Shown here: one piece after another, positions 56,804 to 64,000 of the stretch
How the letters are laid out: every line of letters starts with the position of its first letter
Position numbering within the stretch: the first letter of the stretch is position 1
Assembly (NCBI RefSeq): GCF_019331775.1
Contig: NZ_JAHBBD010000009.1
Span: forward strand, 27,244 to 91,243
DNA: 64,000 nt
Origin: Bifidobacterium phasiani
GTDB taxonomy: Bacteria; Actinomycetota; Actinomycetes; Actinomycetales; Bifidobacteriaceae
Direction: 5' to 3'
Program-made: the position numbers and the translations under genes
Notes under the pieces: model-generated
Database searches by the model: none
Told to the model about the DNA's origin: nothing
Seen by the model: only the letters and a program-made list of their open reading frames with translations

Positions 56804-57464
56804 TCGGGCACGGGCGGCCGGCGGGCCGTGCCCCTCGCGCCGTGCCGCGACATGCCGGTCGGCGCGCGTCGTCGATTTACGCCGGCCGGCATGCCATACT
56901 GAAAAGCCGTGCCCGGCCGCATCGCCGGCGGGCGCGATCATGAGATGTCACGGGAGCGTGGCGCGCCGTGGCTGCGGTCGCAGGGACCGCCGCCGGCTGT
57001 CATCGGCGCGTCCGCTCGCCGTGATTACGTCAAGCGGACGTTATCCGTCGTGGGGGACGGGCGGCCGACGTCTTGGATCGGGCGAGGCGCGAAGGTCGGT
57101 CCGTTGGCTTCCGGGGCGGTTGTGACGCCGCGCCGACGGTCGGGCGCGGATCGCGGGAGTCCGGCAATGCGTGCGTCGGTTGCGGTGACGTGTTTGCCGA
57201 GCGTCCGCGGCTTGTGGAGCTTCGGCGATACGCGAGTCGGTTGCGGGCGGACGGGCGTGTCCCGGGCCGGGCGTGTCCCCTTCGATAACGGGCGGTCGGT
57301 TCGTCGACTCCTTGACATCGGTCGGGCGGGCGTCGGCGGAGCGAACCGCGCATGACGCGCGCATCGGTCTCGGTTGGACGTGCGCGGCCGATGCTCGTGC
57401 TGTGGCGTGCAAAGACGCTGCCGATTGGTCTCGGCTGGGCGTGCACGGCTGGTACGGTGGCGGT
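56804..57464. other. Intergenic region upstream of acpS
   Basis: 661 nt without a credible gene; the open frames lack family motifs and natural codon bias. A direct repeat GGTCTCGGTTGGACGTGCGC / GGTCTCGGCTGGGCGTGCAC occurs at about 57367 and 57427, 60 bp apart. TACGGT (57453-57458) lies 6 nt before the acpS ATG. Confidence 0.45.
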
Positions 57465-58049
57465 ATGGGCATGGAATCATCACGTGATGCGTCGCCCGGC
57501 CTGCGCGGCCGGAGTGCAAGCCCGGCGCCGGTCGCCGGCGTCGCGCGGGCGGTCGGCGAGGCTGTGGACTCGGTTATGGCCGCCGCGCGGGCGGACTGGT
57601 GCGTCGGCGTGATCGGCGTGGGTCACGACGTCGTGGACCTGGCGGCGTTCGGCGAGCAGCTGCGCGAACCCGGCTCGCGCATGCGCGGGCTGTTCTCGGC
57701 GCGCGAGCTGCGGCAGTCGACGCTGCGCGCCGCGGCGAAGCACGACGGCGAGGCCGTGCATCTGGCGGCGCGCTGGGCCGGCAAGGAGGCGGTGCTCAAG
57801 GCGTGGTGCGACGCCCTGGGGGACCGGCCCTATCCGTATACGCTCGACGACTTCCCGTGGTCGGGGATCGAGATCCTCGACGATTCCCGCGGCAGGCCCC
57901 ACGTGGTGCCGGCGGCGCCGGTGGCGGCGCGGCTGGCGGAGTCGCTGCCCGGCTCGGGCGCGAGCGACGGGCCGCGGTGGCATGTCTCGCTGAGCCATGA
58001 CGGGCCGGTGGCCTGCGCGGTGGTGCTGCTGATGGGGCGCCCGGCGTGA
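57465..58049 (+). CDS. acpS: Holo-[acyl-carrier-protein] synthase
   Basis: Phosphopantetheinyl transferase that should activate the ACP domain of FAS I, which here lacks its own transferase domain. In 194 residues the AcpS core begins about residue 48: GVGHDVVDLAAFGEQL (metal-binding Asp), FSARELRQS, then AARWAGKEAVLKAW (the WxxKEA motif with metal Glu and catalytic Lys) and WHVSLSHDGPVACAVVLL. The first 45 residues are Ala/Arg-rich and poorly conserved, so a later start is possible; ATG 57465 is chosen for TACGGT 6 nt upstream (leaderless type). It is 3.5 kb past fas with the amylosucrase-like gene between. Confidence 0.9.
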   Translation: MGMESSRDASPGLRGRSASPAPVAGVARAVGEAVDSVMAAARADWCVGVIGVGHDVVDLAAFGEQLREPGSRMRGLFSARELRQSTLRAAAKHDGEAVHLAARWAGKEAVLKAWCDALGDRPYPYTLDDFPWSGIEILDDSRGRPHVVPAAPVAARLAESLPGSGASDGPRWHVSLSHDGPVACAVVLLMGRPA

Positions 58050-58110
58050 CGCGGGCGTGACGGGCGTGACGCCGCCGTGGCGTCGCGGCCGTTCGGAGTG
58101 CCCGCCGTAG

Positions 58111-58139
58111 TCGACACGCTGCGGGCGGATGTGTATAAT
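58111..58139 (+). promoter_or_regulatory. Promoter of tRNA-Gly
   Basis: TCGACA (58111-58116) and a perfect TATAAT (58134-58139) are 17 nt apart, 31 nt before the tRNA. It is the closest match to consensus in the window. Confidence 0.8.
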
Positions 58140-58170
58140 GGCTCAGGTCGTTTCCTGCGAGGCGACGCAC

Positions 58171-58244
58171 GCGGACGTAGCTCAATGGTAGAGCCTCAGT
58201 CTTCCAAACTGATTACGCGGGTTCGATTCCCGTCGTCCGCTCCA
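58171..58244 (+). tRNA. tRNA-Gly (anticodon UCC)
   Basis: Acceptor arms GCGGACG and CGTCCGC pair. The anticodon stem-loop is TCAGT-CTTCCAA-ACTGA with anticodon TCC, the T arm contains GGGTTCGATTCCC, the discriminator is T, and CCA is encoded. Strong promoter upstream and terminator downstream. Confidence 0.97.
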
Positions 58245-58246
58245 CT

Positions 58247-58293
58247 TGAAAGGCCGCGAACCCCAAGGATTCCCAAGGGTTCGCGGCCTTTCA
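58247..58293 (+). terminator. Terminator after tRNA-Gly
   Basis: Perfect 17-bp stem TGAAAGGCCGCGAACCC / GGGTTCGCGGCCTTTCA (58247-58263 and 58277-58293), starting 2 nt after the encoded CCA. Confidence 0.85.
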
Positions 58294-58417
58294 GGCTATA
58301 GGGCAATGTCGGGCGGCAACGGGCAGCGGGCGCCTGCGTCCGGGGGGCGGCACGTCGTTGCAGTTACTGTGTCCTGTGCGACGGGCCGTGAGACTTGGGA
58401 TGCCGCCGTGCCTCGGT

Positions 58418-58618
58418 CTAGTGCTTGCGGGGACGGCCGCCCCCGACGCCGCGGCCGGGACGGGCGGCGTTCCATCGATCGATGGTCTCGGGCAGCCAGC
58501 CGCGCGTGCGGCCGATGGTGGCGTCGGGTTCGGGCAGCTTGTAGGCGCTGACCGCGCCTGTGGAGATACCGAGTCGTTCGGCCACCTCGGTGACCGACAG
58601 GTAATGTTTAGTCGTCAT
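58418..58618 (-). CDS. Small AlpA/MerR-type helix-turn-helix protein
   Basis: A 66-residue DNA-binding protein. YLSVTEVAERLGISTGAV is a clear winged-helix/excisionase-type HTH, followed by RTRGWLPETIDRWNAARPGR, the usual AlpA-like ending. Such proteins regulate or assist excision of integrated elements, or act as small repressors. It overlaps the end of the gene before it by 11 nt (GTGAATTATGACGAC), so the two are translationally coupled. Location beside tRNA-Gly, a common integration target, hints at a remnant of a mobile element, but no integrase is present. Confidence 0.7.
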   Translation of the reverse strand: MTTKHYLSVTEVAERLGISTGAVSAYKLPEPDATIGRTRGWLPETIDRWNAARPGRGVGGGRPRKH

Positions 58619-58763
58619 AATTCACCATCCCTGCGAACAATCCGTCGATGCCGAAGGCCGCCTCGAATCCGGTCGCTCCGTAGGGGAGATCGGACAGGGC
58701 AATGCCGGTTCCCGCAATGGCGAACGGCAGCGAGACGATGTCCGGCGTCCTTCGTTTGCTCAT
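58608..58763 (-). CDS. Small hypothetical protein coupled to the HTH gene
   Basis: A 51-residue protein starting SKRRTPDIVSLPFAIAGTGI and ending GIDGLFAGMVNYDD. It has no domain I recognise; a basic start is followed by a mildly hydrophobic, glycine-rich body without a clear transmembrane helix. Two close ATGs (58772 and 58763) are possible. Its last codons contain the start of the HTH gene in another frame. Gene order (small unknown protein first, HTH second) recalls small regulatory or toxin-antitoxin-like pairs, but there is no direct evidence. Confidence 0.5.
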   Translation of the reverse strand: MSKRRTPDIVSLPFAIAGTGIALSDLPYGATGFEAAFGIDGLFAGMVNYDD

Positions 58764-58786
58764 GGTTTCCATGATGTCACATACGT

Positions 58787-58952
58787 GTGGCGGATTCGCG
58801 GGGTTGCGAACATCCAACTGGATTAGGTGAGGCAGCCCGCCGGCGTTCCGGCGGGTATGAGAGGCGGTATTCCGCGGGTCATACCCGGCATATCCCCGTT
58901 TCGGTGCCTCACCTAATCCAGTTGGGTGTCCGCAGGACCCGTAATCCGCTAC
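58787..58952. repeat. Long palindromic element, copy 2 (shared with 16138-16302)
   Basis: Arms 58787-58833 and 58906-58952. The inner 20 nt (CCAACTGGATTAGGTGAGGC, 58814-58833, and its complement 58906-58925) are perfect, and the outer part matches imperfectly (GGCGGATTCGCGGG against GTAGCGGATTACGGG). The interior holds CCCGCCGG-CGTT-CCGGCGGG. The 58764-59257 gap has no gene; GTAAGGT near 59192 may start the next transcript. Confidence 0.75.
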
Positions 58953-59257
58953 AGCTTATGCAGATACGTTCCGTCCGGGCCGCGCAGCCGGCGGGCCGCA
59001 CGGCATCGGCCCGCCCCGACGAGCCCTGCACGGCCGCGCGGGTGGACGCCGGCGTATCCGCCATCCCATCTGGGGCAAGTTCTCGCGCGGATCTGACGGA
59101 ACGGCGGCGGGCAGTTCGATGGTCATGCCGGAACCCTCCCGCAAGTTCCCTCGCGGGCCGCACGGGACGGCGATGCCGGCGAGGCGGACGGGGTAAGGTA
59201 GGGTATCGGCGGCAAGAACGACGCGAAACCCGTCAGACACGGCAAAGGAACGAGGAT

Positions 59258-59929
59258 ATGACGAAGGCACCCGAAGCGACGGCCGATCCCGCGAACGAGA
59301 ACGAAGTCCAGGCCGAGGTCTCCAAGCACCCCGTGGCCTCGATCCCGACCACCGACCTGTCGCTGGCCGACATCGAGCGCAGCCGTTCCCGCCCGATGCG
59401 ATGGGTCGCCTACGTCGTGCTCGTGCTCGCGGCGATCATCGGACCGTACTGGCTGGGCCGCATGCTCGCCACGAACCACACCGAATGGCTCGTCTCGCAT
59501 CTGAGCATGCTCGAGCCGCGCGGCGTGGCCCTGGTGGCCTGGGCGGTCACCGTCATGGCCTTCACCGGGCTGGCGCTGGTGATCGTGGAGACCCGCAACC
59601 GGATAGGGCACATTGTGTTCATCGCCGGTCTGGCCGCGGAGCAGTTCATCGGCGGCCTGTGCCTGCTGCGCCTGGACTTCTGGTACTCCACCTACGTGAT
59701 ATACGGCGACTCCGCGCCGCTCGCCAACGCCGCGAACCTGGGCATCATCGCCGCGGGCATCGCGGTCGCGGTGTACGCCGTGGTGTTCGTCGGACTGCTG
59801 GTGCTGATCCGCAAGGATTCGCCGCTGAACGTGCTGACGCGCAGCTGGGCGTCCTACCTGCTGTTCTTCGCGCTGGAGGTCGTCGCCCTGTTCGTCGTGC
59901 TGTTCGGCGGCCTGCTCACCGTGGTGTGA
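59258..59929 (+). CDS. Membrane protein of unknown function
   Basis: A 223-residue protein I do not recognise. A hydrophilic acidic N tail of about 50 residues ([20 protein letters not shown] onward) precedes five predicted helices: [78 protein letters not shown] and [17 protein letters not shown]. There are no cysteines outside one helix, no signal peptide and no enzyme motif. ATG 59258 follows AAAGGAACGAGG. It lies between the HTH operon (opposite strand) and rpsO without obvious functional linkage. A GCACATTGTG half-dyad lies within the gene near 59609. Confidence 0.7.
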   Translation: MTKAPEATADPANENEVQAEVSKHPVASIPTTDLSLADIERSRSRPMRWVAYVVLVLAAIIGPYWLGRMLATNHTEWLVSHLSMLEPRGVALVAWAVTVMAFTGLALVIVETRNRIGHIVFIAGLAAEQFIGGLCLLRLDFWYSTYVIYGDSAPLANAANLGIIAAGIAVAVYAVVFVGLLVLIRKDSPLNVLTRSWASYLLFFALEVVALFVVLFGGLLTVV

Positions 59930-59946
59930 GGCGCAACCCACCGGCG

Positions 59947-59975
59947 ATCCGTTTGGTCATGGGGTTCTGTATACT
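59947..59975 (+). promoter_or_regulatory. Putative promoter of rpsO
   Basis: A good -10, TATACT (59970-59975), lies 87 nt before the start codon. The hexamer 17 nt upstream is poor, so only the -10 is persuasive. Confidence 0.4.
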
Positions 59976-60062
59976 AGTCGTTTGGCGTATTTCCGCCCGC
60001 GGATAGAGAGCGCTGCGGCATGGGGCCGCCAGCACCGCGCAGCTAGACACAAGGAGGATGCC

Positions 60063-60332
60063 GTGGCACTTACGGCTGAACAGAAGCAGCAGATCATTTC
60101 CGAGTACGCGACTCACGAGGGTGACACGGGCTCCCCGGAGGTCCAGGTCGCTCTGCTGAGCAAGCGCATCGCCGATCTGACCGAGCACCTGAAGATGCAC
60201 AAGCACGACCACCACTCCCGCCGTGGCCTGCTGCTGATGGTCGGCGACCGTCGCCGTCTGCTCGACTATCTCAAGCGCGTGGACATCAACCGCTACCGCT
60301 CGCTGATCGAGCGGCTTGGTCTGCGCCGATAA
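60063..60332 (+). CDS. rpsO: 30S ribosomal protein S15
   Basis: Small-subunit protein of 89 residues that binds 16S rRNA early in assembly. Visible are [40 protein letters not shown], the rRNA-contacting [20 protein letters not shown] and [13 protein letters not shown]. The start is GTG at 60063, set by AAGGAGG five nt upstream and by the family N terminus. pnp follows after a terminator, the conserved rpsO-pnp order. Confidence 0.98.
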   Translation: MALTAEQKQQIISEYATHEGDTGSPEVQVALLSKRIADLTEHLKMHKHDHHSRRGLLLMVGDRRRLLDYLKRVDINRYRSLIERLGLRR

Positions 60333-60343
60333 TTGAACGCTTC

Positions 60344-60372
60344 CGCCCGGGCAACCATGCTCGGGCGTTTTT
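60344..60372 (+). terminator. Rho-independent terminator after rpsO
   Basis: CGCCCGGGCA and TGCTCGGGCG form a 10-bp stem (one G-U) with a short loop, followed by TTTTT. It is the most canonical terminator in the window and lies between rpsO and pnp. Confidence 0.85.
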
Positions 60373-60536
60373 GCATGTCGCCTATCTGACGAGGGTTGAA
60401 CGAGGAATGCCCGAGGCTCGGGCAATGATGCGAGGAGACTGCACACGAGGAGCACGCGGCCAGGTACGCCGCGTACGGCATGCACAATGTGAAGGCAAAG
60501 AAGTTAGCAAGTAGGAAAACAACAAAGGAGAAACCC

Positions 60537-63170
60537 TTGGAGGGTCCCGAAATCAAGGCCGTGGAGGCCGTAATCGACAATGGCTCGTTCGGCAAGCGCA
60601 CGCTGCGCTTCGAGACGGGCCGTCTCGCCCAGCAGGCCGATGGCGCTGTGGCCGCGTATCTGGATGACGATTCGATGGTGCTGTCCACCACCACCGCAGG
60701 TTCCAGCCCGAAGGAGAACTACGACTTCTTCCCGCTGACCGTGGACGTCGAGGAGAAGATGTACGCCGCGGGCAAGATCCCGGGCTCGTTCTTCCGCCGC
60801 GAGGGCCGCCCGAGCTCGGAGGCCATCCTGGCCTGCCGCATCATCGACCGCCCGCTGCGCCCGCTGTTCCCGCACACGCTGCGCAACGAGGTGCAGGTCG
60901 TCGAGACGATCCTCGCCGTGAACCCCGATGACGCGTACGACGTCATCGCCCTGAACGCCGCGTCGGCGTCGACGATGATCTCCGGCCTGCCGTTCGAGGG
61001 CCCGGTCTCCGGCGTCCGCCTGGCGCTGGTCGACGGCCAGTGGGTCGCGTTCCCGCGCTGGAGCGAGCGCGACCGCGCCGTGTTCGAGATCGTGGTCGCC
61101 GGCCGCGTGGTGGAGAACGGCGACGTCGCGATCGCGATGATCGAGGCCGGCGCCGGCAAGAACGCCTGGTCGCTGATCTACGACGAGGGCCAGATCAAGC
61201 CGGACGAGGAGGTCGTCGCCGGCGGTCTGGAGGCCGCCAAGCCGTTCATCAAGGTGATCTGCGAGGCCCAGGCCGAGCTCAAGCGCATCGCCGCCAAGCA
61301 GACCAAGGAGTTCCAGCTCTTCCCGGAGTACACCGACGAGCTGTACGCCCGCATCGACCAGATCGCGCATGAGGACCTCAACGAGGCGCTGTCCATCGCG
61401 GAGAAGCTGCCGCGCCAGGACCGCATCGCCGAGATCAAGCAGCACGTCAAGGACACGCTGGCCGGCGAGTTCGCCGACATGGACGAGATGGAGAAGGACA
61501 AGGAGATCGGCAACGCGTTCAAGGAGCTGCAGCGCCAGATCGTCCGCCGCCGCATCCTGACCCAGGACTACCGCATCGACGGCCGCGGCCTGCGCGACAT
61601 CCGCACGCTGTCCGCCGAGGTGGACGTGGTCCCGCGCGTGCACGGCTCCGCCCTGTTCCAGCGCGGCGAGACCCAGATCCTGGGCGTCACCACGCTGAAC
61701 ATGCTCAAGATGGAGCAGCAGATCGACGCGCTGTCCGGCCCGCAGACCAAGCGCTACATGCACAACTACGAGATGCCGCCGTACTCGACCGGCGAGACCG
61801 GCCGCGTCGGCTCCCCGAAGCGCCGCGAGATCGGCCACGGCGCGCTCGCCGAGAAGGCCATCGTGCCGGTGCTGCCGAGCCGCGAGGAGTTCCCGTACGC
61901 GATCCGCCAGGTCTCCGAGGCCATCGGCTCCAACGGCTCGACCTCGATGGGCTCCGTGTGCGCCTCGACCCTGAGCCTGCTCGCCGCCGGCGTGCCGCTG
62001 AAGGCCCCGGTGGCCGGCATCGCCATGGGCCTGGTGACCGGCGAGGTCGACGGCCAGCACGTCTACAAGACGCTGACCGACATCCTGGGCGCCGAGGACG
62101 CCTTCGGCGACATGGACTTCAAGGTCGCCGGCACCTCCGAGTTCATCACCGCCCTGCAGCTGGACACCAAGCTCGACGGCATCCCCGCCGACATCCTGGC
62201 CGCCGCGCTGCAGCAGGCCAAGGAGGCCCGCACCACGATCCTCGAGGTCATCAACGAGTGCATCGACGGCCCGGCCGAGATGAGCCCGTACGCGCCGCGC
62301 ATCATCACCACCACCGTCCCGGTCGACAAGATCGGCGAGGTCATCGGCCCGAAGGGCAAGATGATCAACCAGATCCAGGAGGACACCGGCGCCGAGATCT
62401 CCATCGAGGACGACGGCACCGTGTACATCGCCTCCGAGGGCGGCGAGGCCGCGGAGAAGGCCAAGCAGATCATCGACCAGATCGCCAACCCGCACGTGCC
62501 GGAGGCCGGCGAGACCTACAACGGCAAGGTCGTCAAGACCACGAGCTTCGGCGCGTTCGTGAACCTCACGCCGGGCACCGACGGCCTGCTGCACATCTCG
62601 CAGATCCGCAACCTGGCCAACGGCGAGCGCATCGACGCCGTCGAGGACGTGCTCAAGGAAGGCGACACCGTCGAGGTGATCGTGCAGGGCGTCGACGACC
62701 GCGGCAAGATCAGCCTGGCCATCCCGGGCTTCGAGGAGCAGGAGTCCTCCGCTCCGCGCCGCGAGCGCTCCGACGACCGCCGTCGCGGCCGCCGTTCCGA
62801 TCGCGACGACCGCCGCGGCGGCGACCGCGAGGACCGCGGCTACCGTTCGCGCCGCGACTACGACGACGATCGCGACTACGACGAGCGTCCGCGCCGCCGC
62901 CGCGAGCGCGACGACCGCTACGACGATCGCGACTACGACGAGCGTCCGCGCCGTCGCCGCCGCGACTACGACGACGATGACCGCCGTTCCGATCGCGACG
63001 ACCGCCGTGGCGACCGCGAGGAGCGCCGCGGCTACCGTTCGCGTCGCGACGATCGCAACCCGCGCTACGCCGCCGACGAGAACTACGACGAGTACCGCGC
63101 CGACCGCGAGGAGCGTTCCGAGCGTCCGCGCCGTCGCGTGCGCCGCGACTTCGATCCGTTCGAGGACTGA
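60537..63170 (+). CDS. pnp: Polyribonucleotide nucleotidyltransferase (PNPase)
   Basis: Phosphate-dependent 3'-5' exoribonuclease and guanosine/RNA polymerase of mRNA decay. In 877 residues: two RNase PH-like domains ([50 protein letters not shown] block near residue 465), a KH domain ([20 protein letters not shown]), an S1 domain ([20 protein letters not shown]) and a tail of about 140 residues of RDDR/RDYDE/RRRR-type repeats. The start is TTG 60537: AAAGGAG lies 6 nt before it and it gives the expected [14 protein letters not shown] terminus, whereas ATG 60480 has no site. The charged tail resembles the low-complexity region of the RNase E/G here. Confidence 0.95.
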   Translation: MEGPEIKAVEAVIDNGSFGKRTLRFETGRLAQQADGAVAAYLDDDSMVLSTTTAGSSPKENYDFFPLTVDVEEKMYAAGKIPGSFFRREGRPSSEAILACRIIDRPLRPLFPHTLRNEVQVVETILAVNPDDAYDVIALNAASASTMISGLPFEGPVSGVRLALVDGQWVAFPRWSERDRAVFEIVVAGRVVENGDVAIAMIEAGAGKNAWSLIYDEGQIKPDEEVVAGGLEAAKPFIKVICEAQAELKRIAAKQTKEFQLFPEYTDELYARIDQIAHEDLNEALSIAEKLPRQDRIAEIKQHVKDTLAGEFADMDEMEKDKEIGNAFKELQRQIVRRRILTQDYRIDGRGLRDIRTLSAEVDVVPRVHGSALFQRGETQILGVTTLNMLKMEQQIDALSGPQTKRYMHNYEMPPYSTGETGRVGSPKRREIGHGALAEKAIVPVLPSREEFPYAIRQVSEAIGSNGSTSMGSVCASTLSLLAAGVPLKAPVAGIAMGLVTGEVDGQHVYKTLTDILGAEDAFGDMDFKVAGTSEFITALQLDTKLDGIPADILAAALQQAKEARTTILEVINECIDGPAEMSPYAPRIITTTVPVDKIGEVIGPKGKMINQIQEDTGAEISIEDDGTVYIASEGGEAAEKAKQIIDQIANPHVPEAGETYNGKVVKTTSFGAFVNLTPGTDGLLHISQIRNLANGERIDAVEDVLKEGDTVEVIVQGVDDRGKISLAIPGFEEQESSAPRRERSDDRRRGRRSDRDDRRGGDREDRGYRSRRDYDDDRDYDERPRRRRERDDRYDDRDYDERPRRRRRDYDDDDRRSDRDDRRGDREERRGYRSRRDDRNPRYAADENYDEYRADREERSERPRRRVRRDFDPFED

Positions 63171-63185
63171 TCGCGGACCTGTGAC

Positions 63186-63215
63186 CGGCCGTCGTCCGCC
63201 TGAGGGCGGCGGCCG
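63186..63215 (+). terminator. Hairpin after pnp
   Basis: CGGCCGTCGTCCGCC and GGCGGCGGCCG pair with one bulged position around TGAG, 16 nt after the stop. No U-tract. Confidence 0.55.
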
Positions 63216-63229
63216 ATCCGGGGCGATGT

Positions 63230-63318
63230 GACGGGACCCCGCCGACCGATGTGAACTGCCTCCCATTTCTTGTGCACAAGAATGGGAGGCAGTTCAATGA
63301 GGCCGGCGGGGTCCCGTC
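63230..63318. repeat. Nested inverted repeat downstream of pnp
   Basis: Outer arms GACGGGACCCCGCCG (63230-63244) and CGGCGGGGTCCCGTC (63304-63318) are perfect over 15 bp. Inside them TGAACTGCCTCCCATT... and ...AATGGGAGGCAGTTCA (63252-63296) form a second stem of about 22 bp whose tip is CTTGTGCACAAG, with one extra T on the left. No U-tract follows. Confidence 0.8.
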
Positions 63319-63594
63319 GTATGCGGGGCTTGAATGAAGTGCTGCCGGAAGTAGTGGACGATCGTCGTGGGTGCCCGCCGTATGTGGGCTTGAGTCGGTT
63401 GCATGGTGTGACGGGCTTCTGCCGTGTGGTGCCGCCCGTTCCGGCTTTCGGGGAATATGGGGTGTGCGCGGGCGCTTGGCGTACCGGGATCATGTGCATC
63501 CTGCGGTGGCGCGTGCGGGTCGCCGCAGGGATTCGCCGCCGTTGCTGATGCACCCGGCGCGTGCGGATTCCCCGGGGCCTTCGTGCACCCCGTG

Positions 63595-63862
63595 GTACGG
63601 AACCCTGCCGTGCCGGTTTTGGGCTGCACCGTACCGTACCGTGGTACGGTACGGAATCCTGATCCTTGGAATTCCAACGTTTCTGTGGAGCTACTGTACC
63701 GTACCGTGGTACGGAATCCCCAACAGGGGAGTTGGTGGGCTTGTGTACCGTACCCGGTTCGGGATCTCCATGTGCCGGCCTTGGATCGTGTTGTGCCATG
63801 ATGCGGAACCGCAGCGTTCATGGTTTCATGCTGCACCGTACCGTACCCCGTGGTACGGAATC
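63595..63862. repeat. GTACC palindrome element, copy 2
   Basis: A 26-bp palindrome (63629-63654) differs from the one at 54367-54392 only at the centre (TG for CG). A second, partly decayed site follows at about 63693-63714 (CTACTGTACCG onward), and GTGGTACGGAATCC/AACCC sites occur at 63592, 63708 and 63850. The spacer ATCCTTGGAATTCC matches the reverse complement of copy 1. So the block is inverted relative to 54.3 kb. Confidence 0.8.
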
Positions 63863-63888
63863 CTGTCGTGCCGTGTCTTGTTTCGGCG

Positions 63889-63950
63889 GATGGTTGACGG
63901 GTGTCTTGGGGCATGGTTGACGCTTGTCCTGGGGCATGGTTGACGGTGGT
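63889..63950 (+). repeat. Short tandem repeat, 23-bp period
   Basis: TGGTTGACG recurs at 63891, 63914 and 63937; the first two full units end TGTCTTGGGGCA and TGTCCTGGGGCA. Three units, the last diverging after TGGTTGACGG. No coding function is apparent. Confidence 0.7.
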
Positions 63951-64000
63951 GGTGTGGTTGTGTCATGGATACACAACGACAGCATCCCGGCGTGCACGCC

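Larger units (their letters stand above)
63319..64000. other. Repeat-rich, gene-free end of the window
   Basis: No credible gene between the nested hairpin and the window edge. Base use is visibly more T-rich than in the genes. It holds the GTACC palindromes and the 23-bp tandem repeat listed separately, plus isolated GTACC half-sites. A gene may begin beyond the edge. Confidence 0.5.

Noticed and set aside
56909..57355. A 148-codon open frame upstream of acpS
   Set aside because: No ribosome binding site, no domain, Arg/Gly/Val-rich translation and open frames on both strands.
63270..63548. A 92-codon open frame downstream of pnp
   Set aside because: It begins inside a nested inverted repeat, has no ribosome binding site and resembles no protein family.
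53917..64000. CRISPR array
   Set aside because: Repeats here are palindromic or short tandem units without uniform spacers, and no cas genes are present.

Overview
The window is about 70% GC and reads as a Bifidobacterium chromosome of a high-GC species. The main evidence is a single 3,143-residue type I fatty acid synthase directly downstream of a two-gene acyl-CoA carboxylase, plus actinobacterial gene orders (rph-rdgB, rplU-rpmA-obg-proB, tRNA-Trp-secE-nusG-rplK-rplA, rpsO-pnp). Species cannot be fixed from the sequence alone. Most of it is core housekeeping DNA. I see no prophage, intact insertion sequence, CRISPR array or rRNA.

Layout: 0.1-3.1 kb holds rph, rdgB, an AEC permease and tRNA-Leu/tRNA-Thr. 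3.4-9.3 kb holds a membrane acyltransferase, pgi and an uncharacterised DUF362 / ECF S-component-like / DUF1893 operon. 9.7-11.8 kb is rplS-lepB-rnhB. 12.3-17.8 kb has an ABC ATPase/permease pair, a second AEC permease and dapE. 18.0-23.7 kb has a LytTR-type two-component pair divergent from a large membrane-anchored GH3 enzyme whose domains are circularly permuted. 24.1-34.7 kb is RNA processing, translation and transcription (RNase E/G, rplU, rpmA, obg, proB, aminotransferase, tRNA-Trp, secE, nusG, rplK, rplA). 34.9-37.9 kb is a PucR-type regulator with a large polytopic membrane protein. 38.4-54 kb is the biotin/fatty-acid block: birA, bioY, the biotinylated carboxylase subunit, the carboxyltransferase subunit and FAS I. 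An amylosucrase-like GH13 enzyme, the phosphopantetheinyl transferase AcpS, tRNA-Gly, a tiny HTH operon, a membrane protein, rpsO and pnp finish the window.

The biotin/fatty-acid genes form one pathway. BioY imports biotin, BirA attaches it to the carboxylase, the carboxylase makes malonyl-CoA, FAS I uses it, and AcpS (3.5 kb past fas) supplies the phosphopantetheine arm of the ACP domain. RNase E/G and PNPase both carry long Arg/Asp-rich tails.

The least explained signal is between genes. At least three families of palindromic intergenic elements recur: a hairpin pair built on GGTTCACGGGAT (three copies, two of them inverted around the pucR module); a long imperfect palindrome near 16.2 and 58.9 kb; and GTACC-rich palindromes near 54.3 and 63.6 kb. 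A short dyad, GCACANTGTGC, also recurs. Nine genes carry a -10-like hexamer 6-8 nt before the start codon, mostly without a clear ribosome binding site, which suggests leaderless transcripts.
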